Notes under the pieces: generated by a model
What the model saw: only the letters and a program-made list of their open reading frames with translations
What the model was told of the DNA's origin: nothing
The model's database searches: none
Part shown: piece after piece, positions 54,421 to 64,000 of the stretch
Layout of the letters: each line of letters starts with the position of its first letter
Position numbering within the stretch: position 1 is the stretch's first letter
Made by a program: the position numbers and the translations under genes
DNA from: Liolophura sinensis
Taxonomy: Eukaryota; Mollusca; Polyplacophora; Chitonida; Chitonidae
Direction of reading: 5' to 3'
Assembly: GCF_032854445.1 (NCBI RefSeq)
Contig: NC_088295.1
Coordinates: forward strand, 10,465,385 to 10,529,384
Length of the DNA: 64,000 nt

Positions 54421-55079
54421 GATGTCAGATAACCCTTGTTGGCCCACTGGTTTAGCTGCAGATCCTTGATGAGTGATCAGTAAAGTTTTGTGTTAAAATC
54501 CAACTCTTGTTGATTTGCCTGCAGCACTGACTTGGTCAGAGGATCTGCTAAATTTCTGCTAAAGCGTGGTGTTTTACCCCAGGCGCGGGTTTCCTACACC
54601 CAAAACTGTGCAACAAGACCAATAACAGCTGGATGTAAACTAATCATCTCACTAAACAACGTGATTGAAATCACACGAGACAGATATAACAACACACAGA
54701 TGCCCAGTCTGATCCAGATACTATTATACCTGAAAGACGAACATACACCTTGCAAAAATCGAATTATGTTATAATGATTAAACAAGAAGAACATATTTAT
54801 TGTCTACTTCAGATAAACAGCATTACGAATCGGTCTCCTCTTTCACACGTGAAATACTATAGATACTAGTAGTATGTCCCCCAAGAACATTTTCGGGTTC
54901 ATTGGTGATGTCAGATAGTGGAGGGTCTGCTGTCAGTGGAAGATCAGGCCGAATCGTTGCGGAATCGTTCCGGTGTAGTCGCTAAGTAAGCTAGCTTTAC
55001 TGACATCGTCACATGCGTGAGGGTTGACAGATTTTTTTAATGGGGGCATAGAGGATTCACAAGTGTTTTTAAGTGAGAC

Positions 55080-55590
55080 TTACATACATAGTTTCCACCA
55101 GAAGTTATCTGATGTGTTACCAGATTCTGATTTAGCTGCCAAGTTATCTGGGTATGACTGTTTGGCACACTTGATAAGCGAATTTACATGGTTACGCTGA
55201 GCTTTGTAGGCCTTAGAATTATATTCGTTTGGTAGTTTACGCGATTTTTTTTTGCGTATTATTTCGTTCTTAATCGCGGAAGCTACCCAAGGCTTGTCGT
55301 TTGGGTTTATTGTGACATAGTAATTAGGAATGTATGTTTTAGCAGCATTAATTATGAGATTTGATACTGAGGAACACAAATCGTCAACGTTATCGGTTTC
55401 AATTAACTCAGCCCAGTTAGTTTGAAATAGTAATTGTCGATAGCCATCCCAGTTCACGTCCTTGTATTTCCATATTCTCCTCTTATATTTCTGTTCCTTT
55501 GCCACCGTGGATTTCATGTTTACAAAAACAGGATAGTAATCACTGCAGAAGTTTGTTAACTACTGAAACGTTTGTTAACTTATGTGTAAC
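55080..55590 (-). pseudogene. LINE ORF2 fragment (endonuclease end to RT linker)
   Basis: On the minus strand, CSDYYPVFVN matches the end of an AP-type endonuclease (the SDHYPV motif). It is followed by a 145-codon frame with YKRRIWKYKDVNWDGYRQLL, TYIPNYYVTINPNDKPWVAS, KNEIIRKKKSRKL and NFWWKL, the linker before the reverse transcriptase in jockey/CR1-like elements. It stops there, with no RT domain in the window, so it is truncated on both sides. The exact clade cannot be told. Confidence 0.65.
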
Positions 55591-56329
55591 ACGTCATAAA
55601 TATAAGTATGTAAGACAGAATGACTATCAACCCTCAAGTGGACTCAATCCAGTCAACTCGTCATTTTATGAGCACCAAGTTCTGCGAACTGAGTGGTCGC
55701 ACATGCATGAAATGACGTTGCGCTAGCCGGATATTTGGGTAAAACCTGTATTATGTAATAACGGGAAGATGTCGTGTCCTAAACGGTACAAGCACGTCTT
55801 TGTGTGTTGTAGTGTTAAACTGGTTGCGGTCCAACAGCGCGCAACACTCCCCAGCACACACAAGTTGTCGCAACACGGTGAAAGCACAATACATGTTAGA
55901 TTTACACGAAGAACGAAACAGGAAGAGGGTAATAACTAGTAACAAAGGAAAAGCTCGATGTCGCGTGCTACAAACTGAACACTCACAAATAGGGGATTGT
56001 CATCTACGTTTTTTCATTCGGGAAAGGCGTTTCACTTGGCACAGGACATTTAGTGAGTTCACATCTTGTGATTGTGGAACATTGCTACGTAAACATAACC
56101 ATGTACAATATTACACACATTACAGATCAAATAATATTACACACATACTTAAGATCACGCACAACACAAATTTCCCTACATGAGTGTTAGATGAGCAGTT
56201 CCCCAAGCATAAAACCATATGTTATGAGCGCCATATTACAGTATATAAATAGATTGAAACTAGATTTTGGTATTATGTCCACCACTATAGAATAATGGTA
56301 TTATTCAAGACGTATCATGTTCTTCGGTC

Positions 56330-57129
56330 TGGGTACACCTTGCATAGGCCTATCAGAAGTTAATGTGCATGGGCATTTGACGTGGGTAAGTCAACTGGCA
56401 AGATGTCCTCAATGTCCGCGTCGTTTTGAATGCGTTCCGTTGGGTCATCTTCAAATACACGAAATATATTTTCCCGTCCCTCCTCCAGAAAGAGAGGTTT
56501 TTTCCTGCTGTGCGCAGTAAAATGAGCTTCGTCTAGTTTTTAGTGAGGCGCTCGGTCAAGATAGTTTTAGATCCGGCAAGTTTATGCTTTGCAGCAAGGA
56601 CTTTAAGCTTTGAGTCATACATCTTCATTTTCACGGTAATGTTGCATTTGTTTGTCTTTCACTTTTCCAAGCACATGTGCAATGTCAATTTCACCTTCTT
56701 CAAATGGCACCTCTAGTTTGTCGGAAAAGAATTTTTTTCACATAATCTTTTGGCTTTCTGATAACGCCGCTTTCTTCAATTAACGGAGTGTTTAACAATC
56801 TCACACGACCTTTTCGCGTGTACTGTTCGAGGTTCGAGAACAACAATTCGCTTGAAAACAACAATTCGCTTGGTATTTCTTTCGTTTAGATTTTCCAGAG
56901 GCTCGGGTCTAGCCGTTTTAATTTGCTCCACAACTTATGACACAGCTTACTTATCTGCTTCAGCTATATCTGGTTGTAGCGCGTCTATTAGTTTTAGAAA
57001 AACAGCATTTTGGAACTCATGGTCGAAAACTGTGGACAAAATGTAGTCATGGAGATTGGCAACGATAGTTTTCAGAGGCTTGGGGCCCTTACTTATGGTT
57101 CCGAGGTCGACAGACTTCAAACTCGCCAT
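56330..57129 (-). pseudogene. Unrecognised decayed coding-like stretch
   Basis: A minus-strand frame opens at 57129 with MASLKSVDLGTISKGPKPLK, and FLKLIDALQPDIAEADK, then continues past stops with VVEQIKTARPEPLENLNER and the duplicated KRIVVFKRIVVLEP. The composition looks protein-like, but I do not recognise the family. It may be the first frame of a retroelement or an old gene remnant. Several stops interrupt it. Confidence 0.3.
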
Positions 57130-57555
57130 ATGGACACTTAATGAGGGCTATCACTTGACACCCATACTTCCGAATGACAACACCACGTGGGCGCTTCTGC
57201 GAATGTCTGCATGAAAAACCTATATGTCTGGCCTATATCTCTTACAGACTTTAAACTTAATATATTGATGACACTTACTGCGGGCTGTCATGTGATACTC
57301 AGAGATCCGAATTACAACACAAGGGGACGCTTCTGCCAATAACTGCCTGGATAACTTTCGGGCCTGTATGTCAACTAATATTACACCTACAGAAGTTTAA
57401 AGCCTCTAGGTGTAACATTCTTGGATACACATACCCAACAGGTATTCAGACAGGTATTCGCAGAAGCGCCCGCTGGCGTTGTTGTTCGGAAGAATGCGTA
57501 TCACCTGATAGCCCGCATTAAGTGTCATACCAAGTTTGAAGTATGTAAGTCTAGT
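57112..57555. repeat. Three-copy repeat, two direct and one inverted
   Basis: Units of about 110-130 bp share GACACTTA.TGCGGGCTATCA, then TTCCGAA..ACAAC.CCACG and GGGCGCTTCTGCGAAT. Copies 1 (about 57112-57245) and 2 (about 57255-57390) are direct. Copy 3 (about 57425-57555) is inverted. Confidence 0.6.
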
Positions 57556-58937
57556 AGTAATGAGTAGATAGCCTATTATATTTTTCCGGAAGATAACGAC
57601 TGGTGCCACTTGAACTGCTAACCGCTAACTGCGAACTAATGTCTGAAGTATTATAGGTCTCTTTCATGCCAGTATTGCCTGGAGTAGAGTAGTATCAACA
57701 TACTGCTGAAATTAATGTTCAGTCCATGGTATAAATAAAACACATAAATAATATAATACTAAACAAGTAAATCTCATTGTATAACCAGAAGTTTATTTAA
57801 ATCATTGTAGTTACTGAACAGAGAAACACAGCAAAGACGTTAAGACTTGCCAGGCTGTAGCATAGCCATACATGCACACGGTTTGATTTAAATCAATTGA
57901 CAAATATACACACTACTAATATTAAAGTATACATACCAAAGCTGGTATCATTCAAACTTATTTACTGGACAAGTTGACAAGGGTAAAATGGCAGTATTAT
58001 AAAATACCAATATTCTAAAAAATTTAATGATAGTATTTACTACACAGTAATTAAGGCACTTTGTTTTAACTGACGGCTTCAGTGATGGAATACTTTACTT
58101 CAATGTAGTTTGCATATCAGTGAAAACCTTGCCATGTACCACGGGAGTTGGTTTATTTGCTTAATTTTCCACAGTACATTAATTTCGGCCAAATTCTACC
58201 CTGCATGGCATCCTTTTCCATCTAGACAGTATCCCTGGCATTTTGTGTATTTATTTGACTGATACTTAACTCTAAATTCAAGACTATTATGGTATCAATA
58301 CCATTAAAATTTTAAGGGTGACGGAAACTGGCAATTCACAGCTAGGAGCCGGATTTGAGCCTTTGACCTCATTGGCCAACGGCCTAAAAAGCTGTGGTAA
58401 AAGTGCTAGTTTGGGATGTGCGCCAGCTAGGACCTGACTAACGTGTACCAGGGCTTCCCCACTGAGGATACCCTAAATCAGATACTGCTCAAATGCTGTG
58501 CCCAGGTCAAACAGTACTGCATTTCCTACTAACTACACAACATAGTGACTTAATGAATGACCTGAGATGTGCGTGTATTTGTAATTTAATGGATTTTCTG
58601 CAGAAATCAAAATAATCATTAAATACGCAAAAGTACTATCTAGAGGAAATATACATAACATTATCTGCATGACTTCTCTCAGTATACCTTCACTAAACTG
58701 TTTAATACAAAGCAGACAAGAAATTGCGCTATATGTACATTGGGTATTTCTGTAAAATCAATTTATTCACTTCCCCAGCTGAGCAGAAAAGATGCAGGCA
58801 ATATAATCAATAGATCAATATAAATATATAAAGAGCTTGCAACTGAGACTAAATTGCTAAATTTAGCTGACATTTACACATTTACTACTGGTTCCTATGA
58901 ACAACAAATGGCACGTTCTGGCAGACAGCCACTCAGC

Positions 58938-58940
58938 ATG

Positions 58941-59006
<66 letters not shown>
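58938..59006. repeat. AT microsatellite
   Basis: About 33 AT units followed by ACACAC. Confidence 0.97.
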
Positions 59007-59013
<7 letters not shown>

Positions 59014-59087
59014 ACATTAACAACACATTAAATTGTATGATGTGGCATCCTGGTCTGAGGCTCTATCATTATACACTAGGATTATAT

Positions 59088-59284
59088 GTGGTGGCTGTGG
59101 CCGAGGTGGTTAGCATCAGCTCATGCTGGCTTCGTCTTCAGCCATATGTGGAAAGGCCTGCCAGCATCCTGCAGATGGTCATGGGTTTGCTCTAGCCTCT
59201 ACCCAGTTTCCTCACACCATAATGCTGGCTACCCTTGTATAAGTGAAATGTTCTTGAGTAAAACAACAATCAAATAAATAAATA
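59088..59284 (+). mobile_element. SINE family A, diverged
   Basis: Reduced head (GGCTGTGGCCGAGGTGGTTA), body GCCAGCATCCTGCAGATGGT, tail GTGAAATGTTCTTGAGTAAA. A tail-only scrap of the same family lies at 52618-52680. Confidence 0.8.
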
Positions 59285-61257
59285 TAATTCAAAGTGTTTA
59301 CTGCATATCACAGACACAACCATTCCACAACACTTTGCACTATTACTGTAAATATATGTTTGTTCTCTCTGATCACTAGTAAGCATACAATGCTTATATC
59401 AGATATCACATTTACTTATAGAGATCTGCACTTTTGACGTAATCTTAATATGTACTGTCGAAATACTGAAAATAACACACTGATACATCTGTAGCCAATA
59501 TATTTTCATTGGCAGTAAAGTAAAAATGCTGATATGAGATTAAAAAAAATAACTTAAAATTGTACGTACATGTATCACAAATCAGGGGTGATTTGACTAG
59601 AAAGGATGCAGTTTGAAAGCAAACAGAAAAACAGATTAAAAACGATATCACTGAGGACACGTTTTAGACACAAGATAAATCACAATACATGTGGGTATAC
59701 AAAACTTTTTTAAATCTCGTCACTTAAGGCAACATATAAACAGCAATGAGACTCAGAGGTACTTCAATATGTGGACTGCAATGAACACAACTAGTTCAGT
59801 AAATTAATAATATGATGGTAGACACTTATGCACAGGCTGCGTTCTAAAGAGCAGGGCAATCATTTCACTTTGTGAACAATTCCTAAATGTCTGTGTTCTT
59901 TCTCTGAGACCATATATCCTATTATCTATATATGTAGTGAATGTCACATAATAATGCCCTGTGCAGACTGGTTGTTATTTTATTGAAAACTCCAAATCTC
60001 TTCTTGTTTGTGTATGTCTGTAGATTTGGGGCCCTTGAGCTTCTTATAAGAGGTATGTGCATAAGTATAAAATGCACAGAATCTCTTTGTCCTTCGTTAC
60101 AAAGTATGTTACATCATATCTGGCACACTGCCATATGAAACATTTACCAGGTGTTACTGATCAGAGATTAAGTAAATATTACTGGATTTCTTTAGATCAC
60201 GAGATCCATAATAAAACATTCCTCACTGACATAGTTGTGTACATAGCTACAAAAATATGGCCACTGAACCTATGGCATAAAAGCATGAACAGAAATTAGT
60301 AAATCGGGTGAAAGATACATACACTTTCCTAAACATAAATGTCTCACAAAAATATGATAAATGTAAAACACTGGGAGCTTTTGAGATTCACTTAGACAGA
60401 AATAAGCAAAACCGAACAAAAAATATTTGTTGCATTCACAGTAAATACTTGTATAAGCTTTCAACAACAATTACATACATGTGCAATAAGGCTGTGTAAT
60501 TTGTAAAAATAAATATACATCATTAAAGTATAGATGGCATTAATTTAACTAATCAAGTATTCACCATGAATAAAATGAAAAAAAAAAACACAAAAAAAAA
60601 CCCTTCTACAAAAACCAAAAACGGGATTTGGTTTTATTGGATTTCTTCCTGACAAATTTATTACAGATCTTTGCAAAATATTAATAGAAATATTTACAGT
60701 CAAGTCTTTGGTCTGTGGTAATCTTTGTGGTTCACAAAACATATACATGTACATTTAAACTATTTAAATCAACAACAAAATAAGTATGAACAGAGATGCT
60801 TGGCAGATGAACAGCCTTACCTCTGTACAGATAGAATCGGCTGTTAACCAGACCATACAAAAGTACATGCATTGTACATGTATCTTCCTTTAGTGTTAAA
60901 TTTCTAAGCCTGAAACCAGCATTTAGTGTATTTATTTACTGTATTTATTTTCCAATTTAATTTGTGTTTGGTGTTGTCTTCACTTACATCACTGTGGTAA
61001 GATTTGTGGGTGGACAAAAACAGAGTACATCATTACCGTTGGCTAGGTACGCAACAAACCTATATTCTTGCAGCTGCAGCAAAATTCGCAACAGCAGGAT
61101 TTGATCTTATGACCTAATAGGTCAGGAGCTGATTCAGTGTGGCAAAACCAATGCATAGACTAACTCACTGATGCTTCTCATACTGTACAACATAAATACA
61201 CACCAAAAATTTCATGAAAAATTCAATAAATGGAAAAGACAAACATATAGCACTTTC

Positions 61258-61432
61258 ATCTGTGATCAGAACCTTGCAGACCAGTCCCATTTGTGACCGA
61301 AACCACATGGGCCAGTCCCATTTGTGACCGGAACCAGGTGGACCAGACCCATTTGTGACCGGAACCAGGTGGACCAGACCCATTTGTGACCGGAACCACG
61401 TGGACCAGTCCCATTTGTGATCAAAACCATTT
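61258..61432. repeat. 31-bp minisatellite, about 5.5 units
   Basis: Units of the type GGACCAGACCCATTTGTGAC, CGGAACCAGGT. The array abuts the SINE that follows. Confidence 0.9.
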
Positions 61433-61552
61433 GGAGGTTGCTGGCAGACCTTCCCACATATGGCTGGAGAGGAAGCCATCATGAGCTGGACTTGAACTCA
61501 CAGCAACCGCATTGGTGAGAAGCTCCTGGGTCGTTATGCTGGGCTAAAGAAT
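61432..61552 (-). mobile_element. SINE family A, head and body only, reverse
   Basis: GGAGGTTGCTGGCAGACCTT... GAGCTGGACTTGAACTCACA... GAAGCTCCTGGGTCGTTATG. The tail side is replaced by the 31-bp array. Confidence 0.75.
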
Positions 61553-61704
61553 TAGTAAGTCAAATTTCTGATGACTTTTTTGGTAAATGATGTCAATATC
61601 GTGCTATATTTAGAGATAATGTAATTTGCAGGAAAAGTTACGATAAATAGATTTATAGTAAAGTTTTGTGAAAGTGAACTCAGATTTGATGAATTCTCAA
61701 ATTA

Positions 61705-61902
61705 CTAATCTTGATCTTGACCCTCCTCCTCCAGCTTGTGGGTGTCAGCTGTGGCTGTTAGTTCTGGCTGTTCACAGGTAGCTGATAAGTGAATGTTCCT
61801 GGAGACAGGTGTCCTTGTCAGCAGACGAGGCCCAGTGAGAGCAATAAGGGCAGCGCCCACAGGGGCTGTGATGAGGATAACCAGTACAGCTATTGTCAAC
61901 AC
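61705..61902 (-). CDS. SLC9B2: SLC9B (NHA-type Na+/H+ antiporter) last exon
   Basis: The terminal exon of a cation/proton antiporter of the SLC9B group, an integral membrane protein. On the minus strand, acceptor TTTATTCAG precedes GTG at 61902. The frame reads VLTIAVLVILITAPVGAALI and ALTGPRLLTRTP, the last membrane helix and the GPRLL turn typical of NHA1/NHA2, then a 40-residue polar tail ending EEEGQDQD and TAG. It is 65 residues long. Earlier exons lie beyond the right edge, and none was found in 63690-64000. NHA2 rather than NHA1 is a guess. Its intron-side sequence is amplified in the adjoining 64-bp array. Confidence 0.82.
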   Translation of the reverse strand: MLTIAVLVILITAPVGAALIALTGPRLLTRTPVSRNIHLSATCEQPELTATADTHKLEEEGQDQD

Positions 61903-63690
61903 CTGAATAAACCAAGGAGAACATACAGGTCGTGATGAGGATAACCAGTACAGGTACTGTCAACACCTGAATAAACCAAGGAGAGTATACAGGTTGTCAC
62001 ACAGATAACCAGTACAGGTAGTGTCAACACCTGAATAAACCAAGGAGAACATACTGGTTGTGATGAAGATAGCCAGTATAGGTACTGTCAACACCTGAAT
62101 AAACCATCACGAACAAACAGGCTGCGATGAGGATAACCAGTAAAAGTAGTGTCAACGCCTGAATAAACCAAGAAGAACATACTGGTTGTAATGAAGATTA
62201 CTACTGTAGGTACTGTCCACAGCTGAATAAACCAAGGAGAGCATACAGTTTGTGATGAAGATAACCAGGATAGGTACTGTCACCACATGAATAAACCAAG
62301 GAGAACATACAGGCTGTGGTGAAGATAACCAGGACAGGTACTGTCAACACATGAATATACCAAGGAGAGGATACAGGTCGTGATGAAGATAACCAGGATA
62401 GGTACTGTCACCACATGAATAAACCAAGGAGAACATACAGGCTGTGGTGAGGATAACCAGGACAGGTACTGTCACCACATGAATAAACCAAGGAGAGCAT
62501 ACAGGTTGTGATGAAGATTACTACTGTAGGTACTGTCCACACCTGAATAAACCAAGGAGAGCATACAGTTTGTGATGAAGATAACCAGGATAGGTACTGC
62601 CACCACATGAATATACCAAGGAGAGCATACAGTTTGTGATGAGGATAACCAGGATAGGTACTGTCAACACATGAATAAACCAAGGAGAACATACAGGTTG
62701 TGGTGAAGATAACCAGTACAGGTACTGTCAACACCTGAATAAACCAAGGAGAACATACAGGCTGTGGTGAAGATAACCAGTACAGGTACTGTCACCACAT
62801 GAATAAACCAAGGAGAACATACAGGCTGTGGTGAAGATAACCAGTACAGGTACTGTCAACACCTGAATAAACCAAGGAGAACATACAGGCTGTGGTGAAG
62901 ATAACCAGTACAGGTACTGTCACCACATGAATAAACCAAGGAGAACATACAGGCTGTGATGAGGATAACCAGTACAGGTTCTGTCAACACCTGAATAAAC
63001 CAAGGAGAACATACAGGCTGTGGTGAAGATAACCAGTATAGGTATTGTCCACACCTGAATAAACCAAGGAGAGCATACAGTTTGTGATGAAGATAACCAG
63101 GATAGGTACTGTCACCACATGAATAAACCAAGGAGAACATACAGGCTGTGGTGAAGATAACCAGTACAGGTACTGTCAACACCTGAATAAACCAAGGAGA
63201 ACATACAGGCTGTGGTGAGGATAACCAGTACAGGTTCTGTCAACACCTGAATAAACCAAGGAGAGCATACAGTTTGTGATGAAGATTACTACTGTAGGTA
63301 CTGTCCACACCTGAATAAACCAAGGAGAGCATACAGTTTGTGATGAAGATAACCAGGATAGGTACTGTCACCACATGAATAAACCAAGGAGAACATACAG
63401 GCTGTGGTGAAGATAACCAGTACAGGTACTGTCAACACCTGAATAAACCAAGGAGAACATACAGGCTGTGGTGAAGATAACCAGTACAGGTACTGTCACC
63501 ACATGAATAAACCAAGGAGAGCATACAGGTTGTGATGAAGATTACTACTGTAGGTACTGTCCACACCTGAATAAACCAAGGAGAGCATACAGGTTGTAAT
63601 GAAGGTTACTACTGTAGGTACTGTCCACACCTGAATAAACCAAGGAGAGCATACAGGTTGTGATGAAGATAACTAGGACAGTGTCCTGGA
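61868..63690 (-). repeat. 64-bp array made from splice acceptor plus exon start
   Basis: About 28 units of 64 bp. On the minus strand each has about 29 nt of intron end (CCTGTATGTTCTCCTTGG, TTTATTCAG) followed by about 35 nt matching the first codons of the SLC9B last exon (GTGTTGACAGTACCTGTACT, GGTTATCCTCATCAC). The real exon forms the end unit. About 60 percent of units keep CAG at the acceptor; the others read TTTATTCATGTGGTG and have lost it. Because 64 is not a multiple of 3, use of a neighbouring acceptor would shift the frame except every third unit. Confidence 0.93.
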
Positions 63691-63697
63691 AAACAGT

Positions 63698-63850
63698 ATG
63701 CCTCTGCCCTTTAGCAAGTTACTATCAACCAACAACAATGACTACAAGAGACGCAAACTACTGGAAGCTATCATGATGAAACGACACCGCCCCCAGCTAA
63801 ACAGAGATGAAGGTTACCACCCACTGAGTGCCTTAACACCTCCACCCAGT
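63698..63850 (+). mobile_element. Fossil fragment of a retroelement GIY-YIG endonuclease end
   Basis: The plus strand reads KRRKLLEAIMMKRHRPQLNR and DEGYHPLSAL, resembling the C-terminal end of the GIY-YIG endonuclease in Penelope-like elements. It is a short fragment and nothing else of the element was found. The assignment is tentative. Confidence 0.4.
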
Positions 63851-64000
63851 AAACCCCCGAACTCAACTCACTATTTTTTCACGCTATTTTTTTCACACCC
63901 TTCATGTACTTGCTGATCTCAGCTCACTCGTTACTATTTTTCACATCTTTCAGGTTCATACCTGTTCTTAACATTTATCACTTTAGACAGGTATTTTTAT

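Larger units (their letters stand above)
47563..61704. other. Gene-poor spacer between the SLC35D-type gene and SLC9B
   Basis: It begins with the SLC35D-type 3' UTR and ends with the convergent 3' UTR of the SLC9B gene. Between lie SINEs of both families, a 47-bp array, a LINE fragment and a local inverted and direct repeat. I see no supportable gene in 47700-49300, 50400-51180, 51660-52600, 57600-58900 or 59290-61250. The open frames there are short and without recognisable motifs. Confidence 0.55.

Noticed and set aside
55800-56183. 127-codon plus-strand frame
   Set aside because: No recognisable motif, no splice context and no family match. It is probably chance.
61080-61150. tRNA-like B box on the minus strand (and a similar one near 58350)
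   Set aside because: Possibly old SINE heads, but the matches are too weak to call as features.
61772-63182. Minus-strand frames resembling repeated membrane proteins (LTVPVLVI...)
   Set aside because: They are repeat units copied from the SLC9B exon start, frame-shifted by the 64-bp period, and not separate genes.

Overview
The window is a piece of a nuclear animal genome. Genes are split by many GT-AG introns, spacers are AT-rich and full of SINEs and minisatellites, and the four recognisable genes are all animal families. The SINE types (tRNA-like head, conserved body, tail ending in AAACACCAATCAAATAAATA; and a second family whose tail contains CGACGTTAAACCCC) are what I would expect from a lophotrochozoan such as a mollusc or brachiopod. 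The species cannot be read from the sequence.

Layout. (1) 1-9846, plus strand: the 3' part of a prosaposin-like gene with one half and four whole saposin-B domains. One domain is a fresh 1.68-kb tandem copy of its neighbour. (2) 9847-14872: spacer with SINEs and a 63-bp minisatellite. (3) 14873-31253, plus strand: a FIGNL1 (fidgetin-like 1) AAA-ATPase gene of about 18 coding exons. It holds a fossil DIRS-like retroelement in one intron and a 54-bp minisatellite grown from the splice-donor edge of the exon that carries the RAD51-binding FxxA motif. (4) 31254-41862: spacer with several young SINEs, a mariner-type transposase remnant and a 1.48-kb foldback (palindromic) element. (5) 41928-47562, plus strand: a complete two-coding-exon SLC35D-type nucleotide-sugar transporter whose single intron is mostly a 3.3-kb array of 29-bp repeats. 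(6) 47563-61704: gene-poor spacer with SINEs, a 47-bp array and a LINE fragment. (7) 61705 onward, minus strand: the last exon of an SLC9B (NHA-type sodium/proton antiporter) gene, followed upstream by a 1.8-kb array of 64-bp units. Each unit repeats the end of the intron, the splice acceptor and the first bases of that exon.

The genes do not form a pathway: a lysosomal sphingolipid activator precursor, a recombination ATPase, a Golgi-type sugar transporter and a cation antiporter. What links the window is its tandem-repeat behaviour. Eight arrays fill roughly a sixth to a fifth of it. Two of them, in unrelated genes, are built from exon-intron junctions so that a splice site sits in every unit (donor in FIGNL1, acceptor in SLC9B). 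This is the most unusual signal found. The FIGNL1 frame is also disturbed at four places in its 3' half, while the prosaposin and SLC35D frames are clean.
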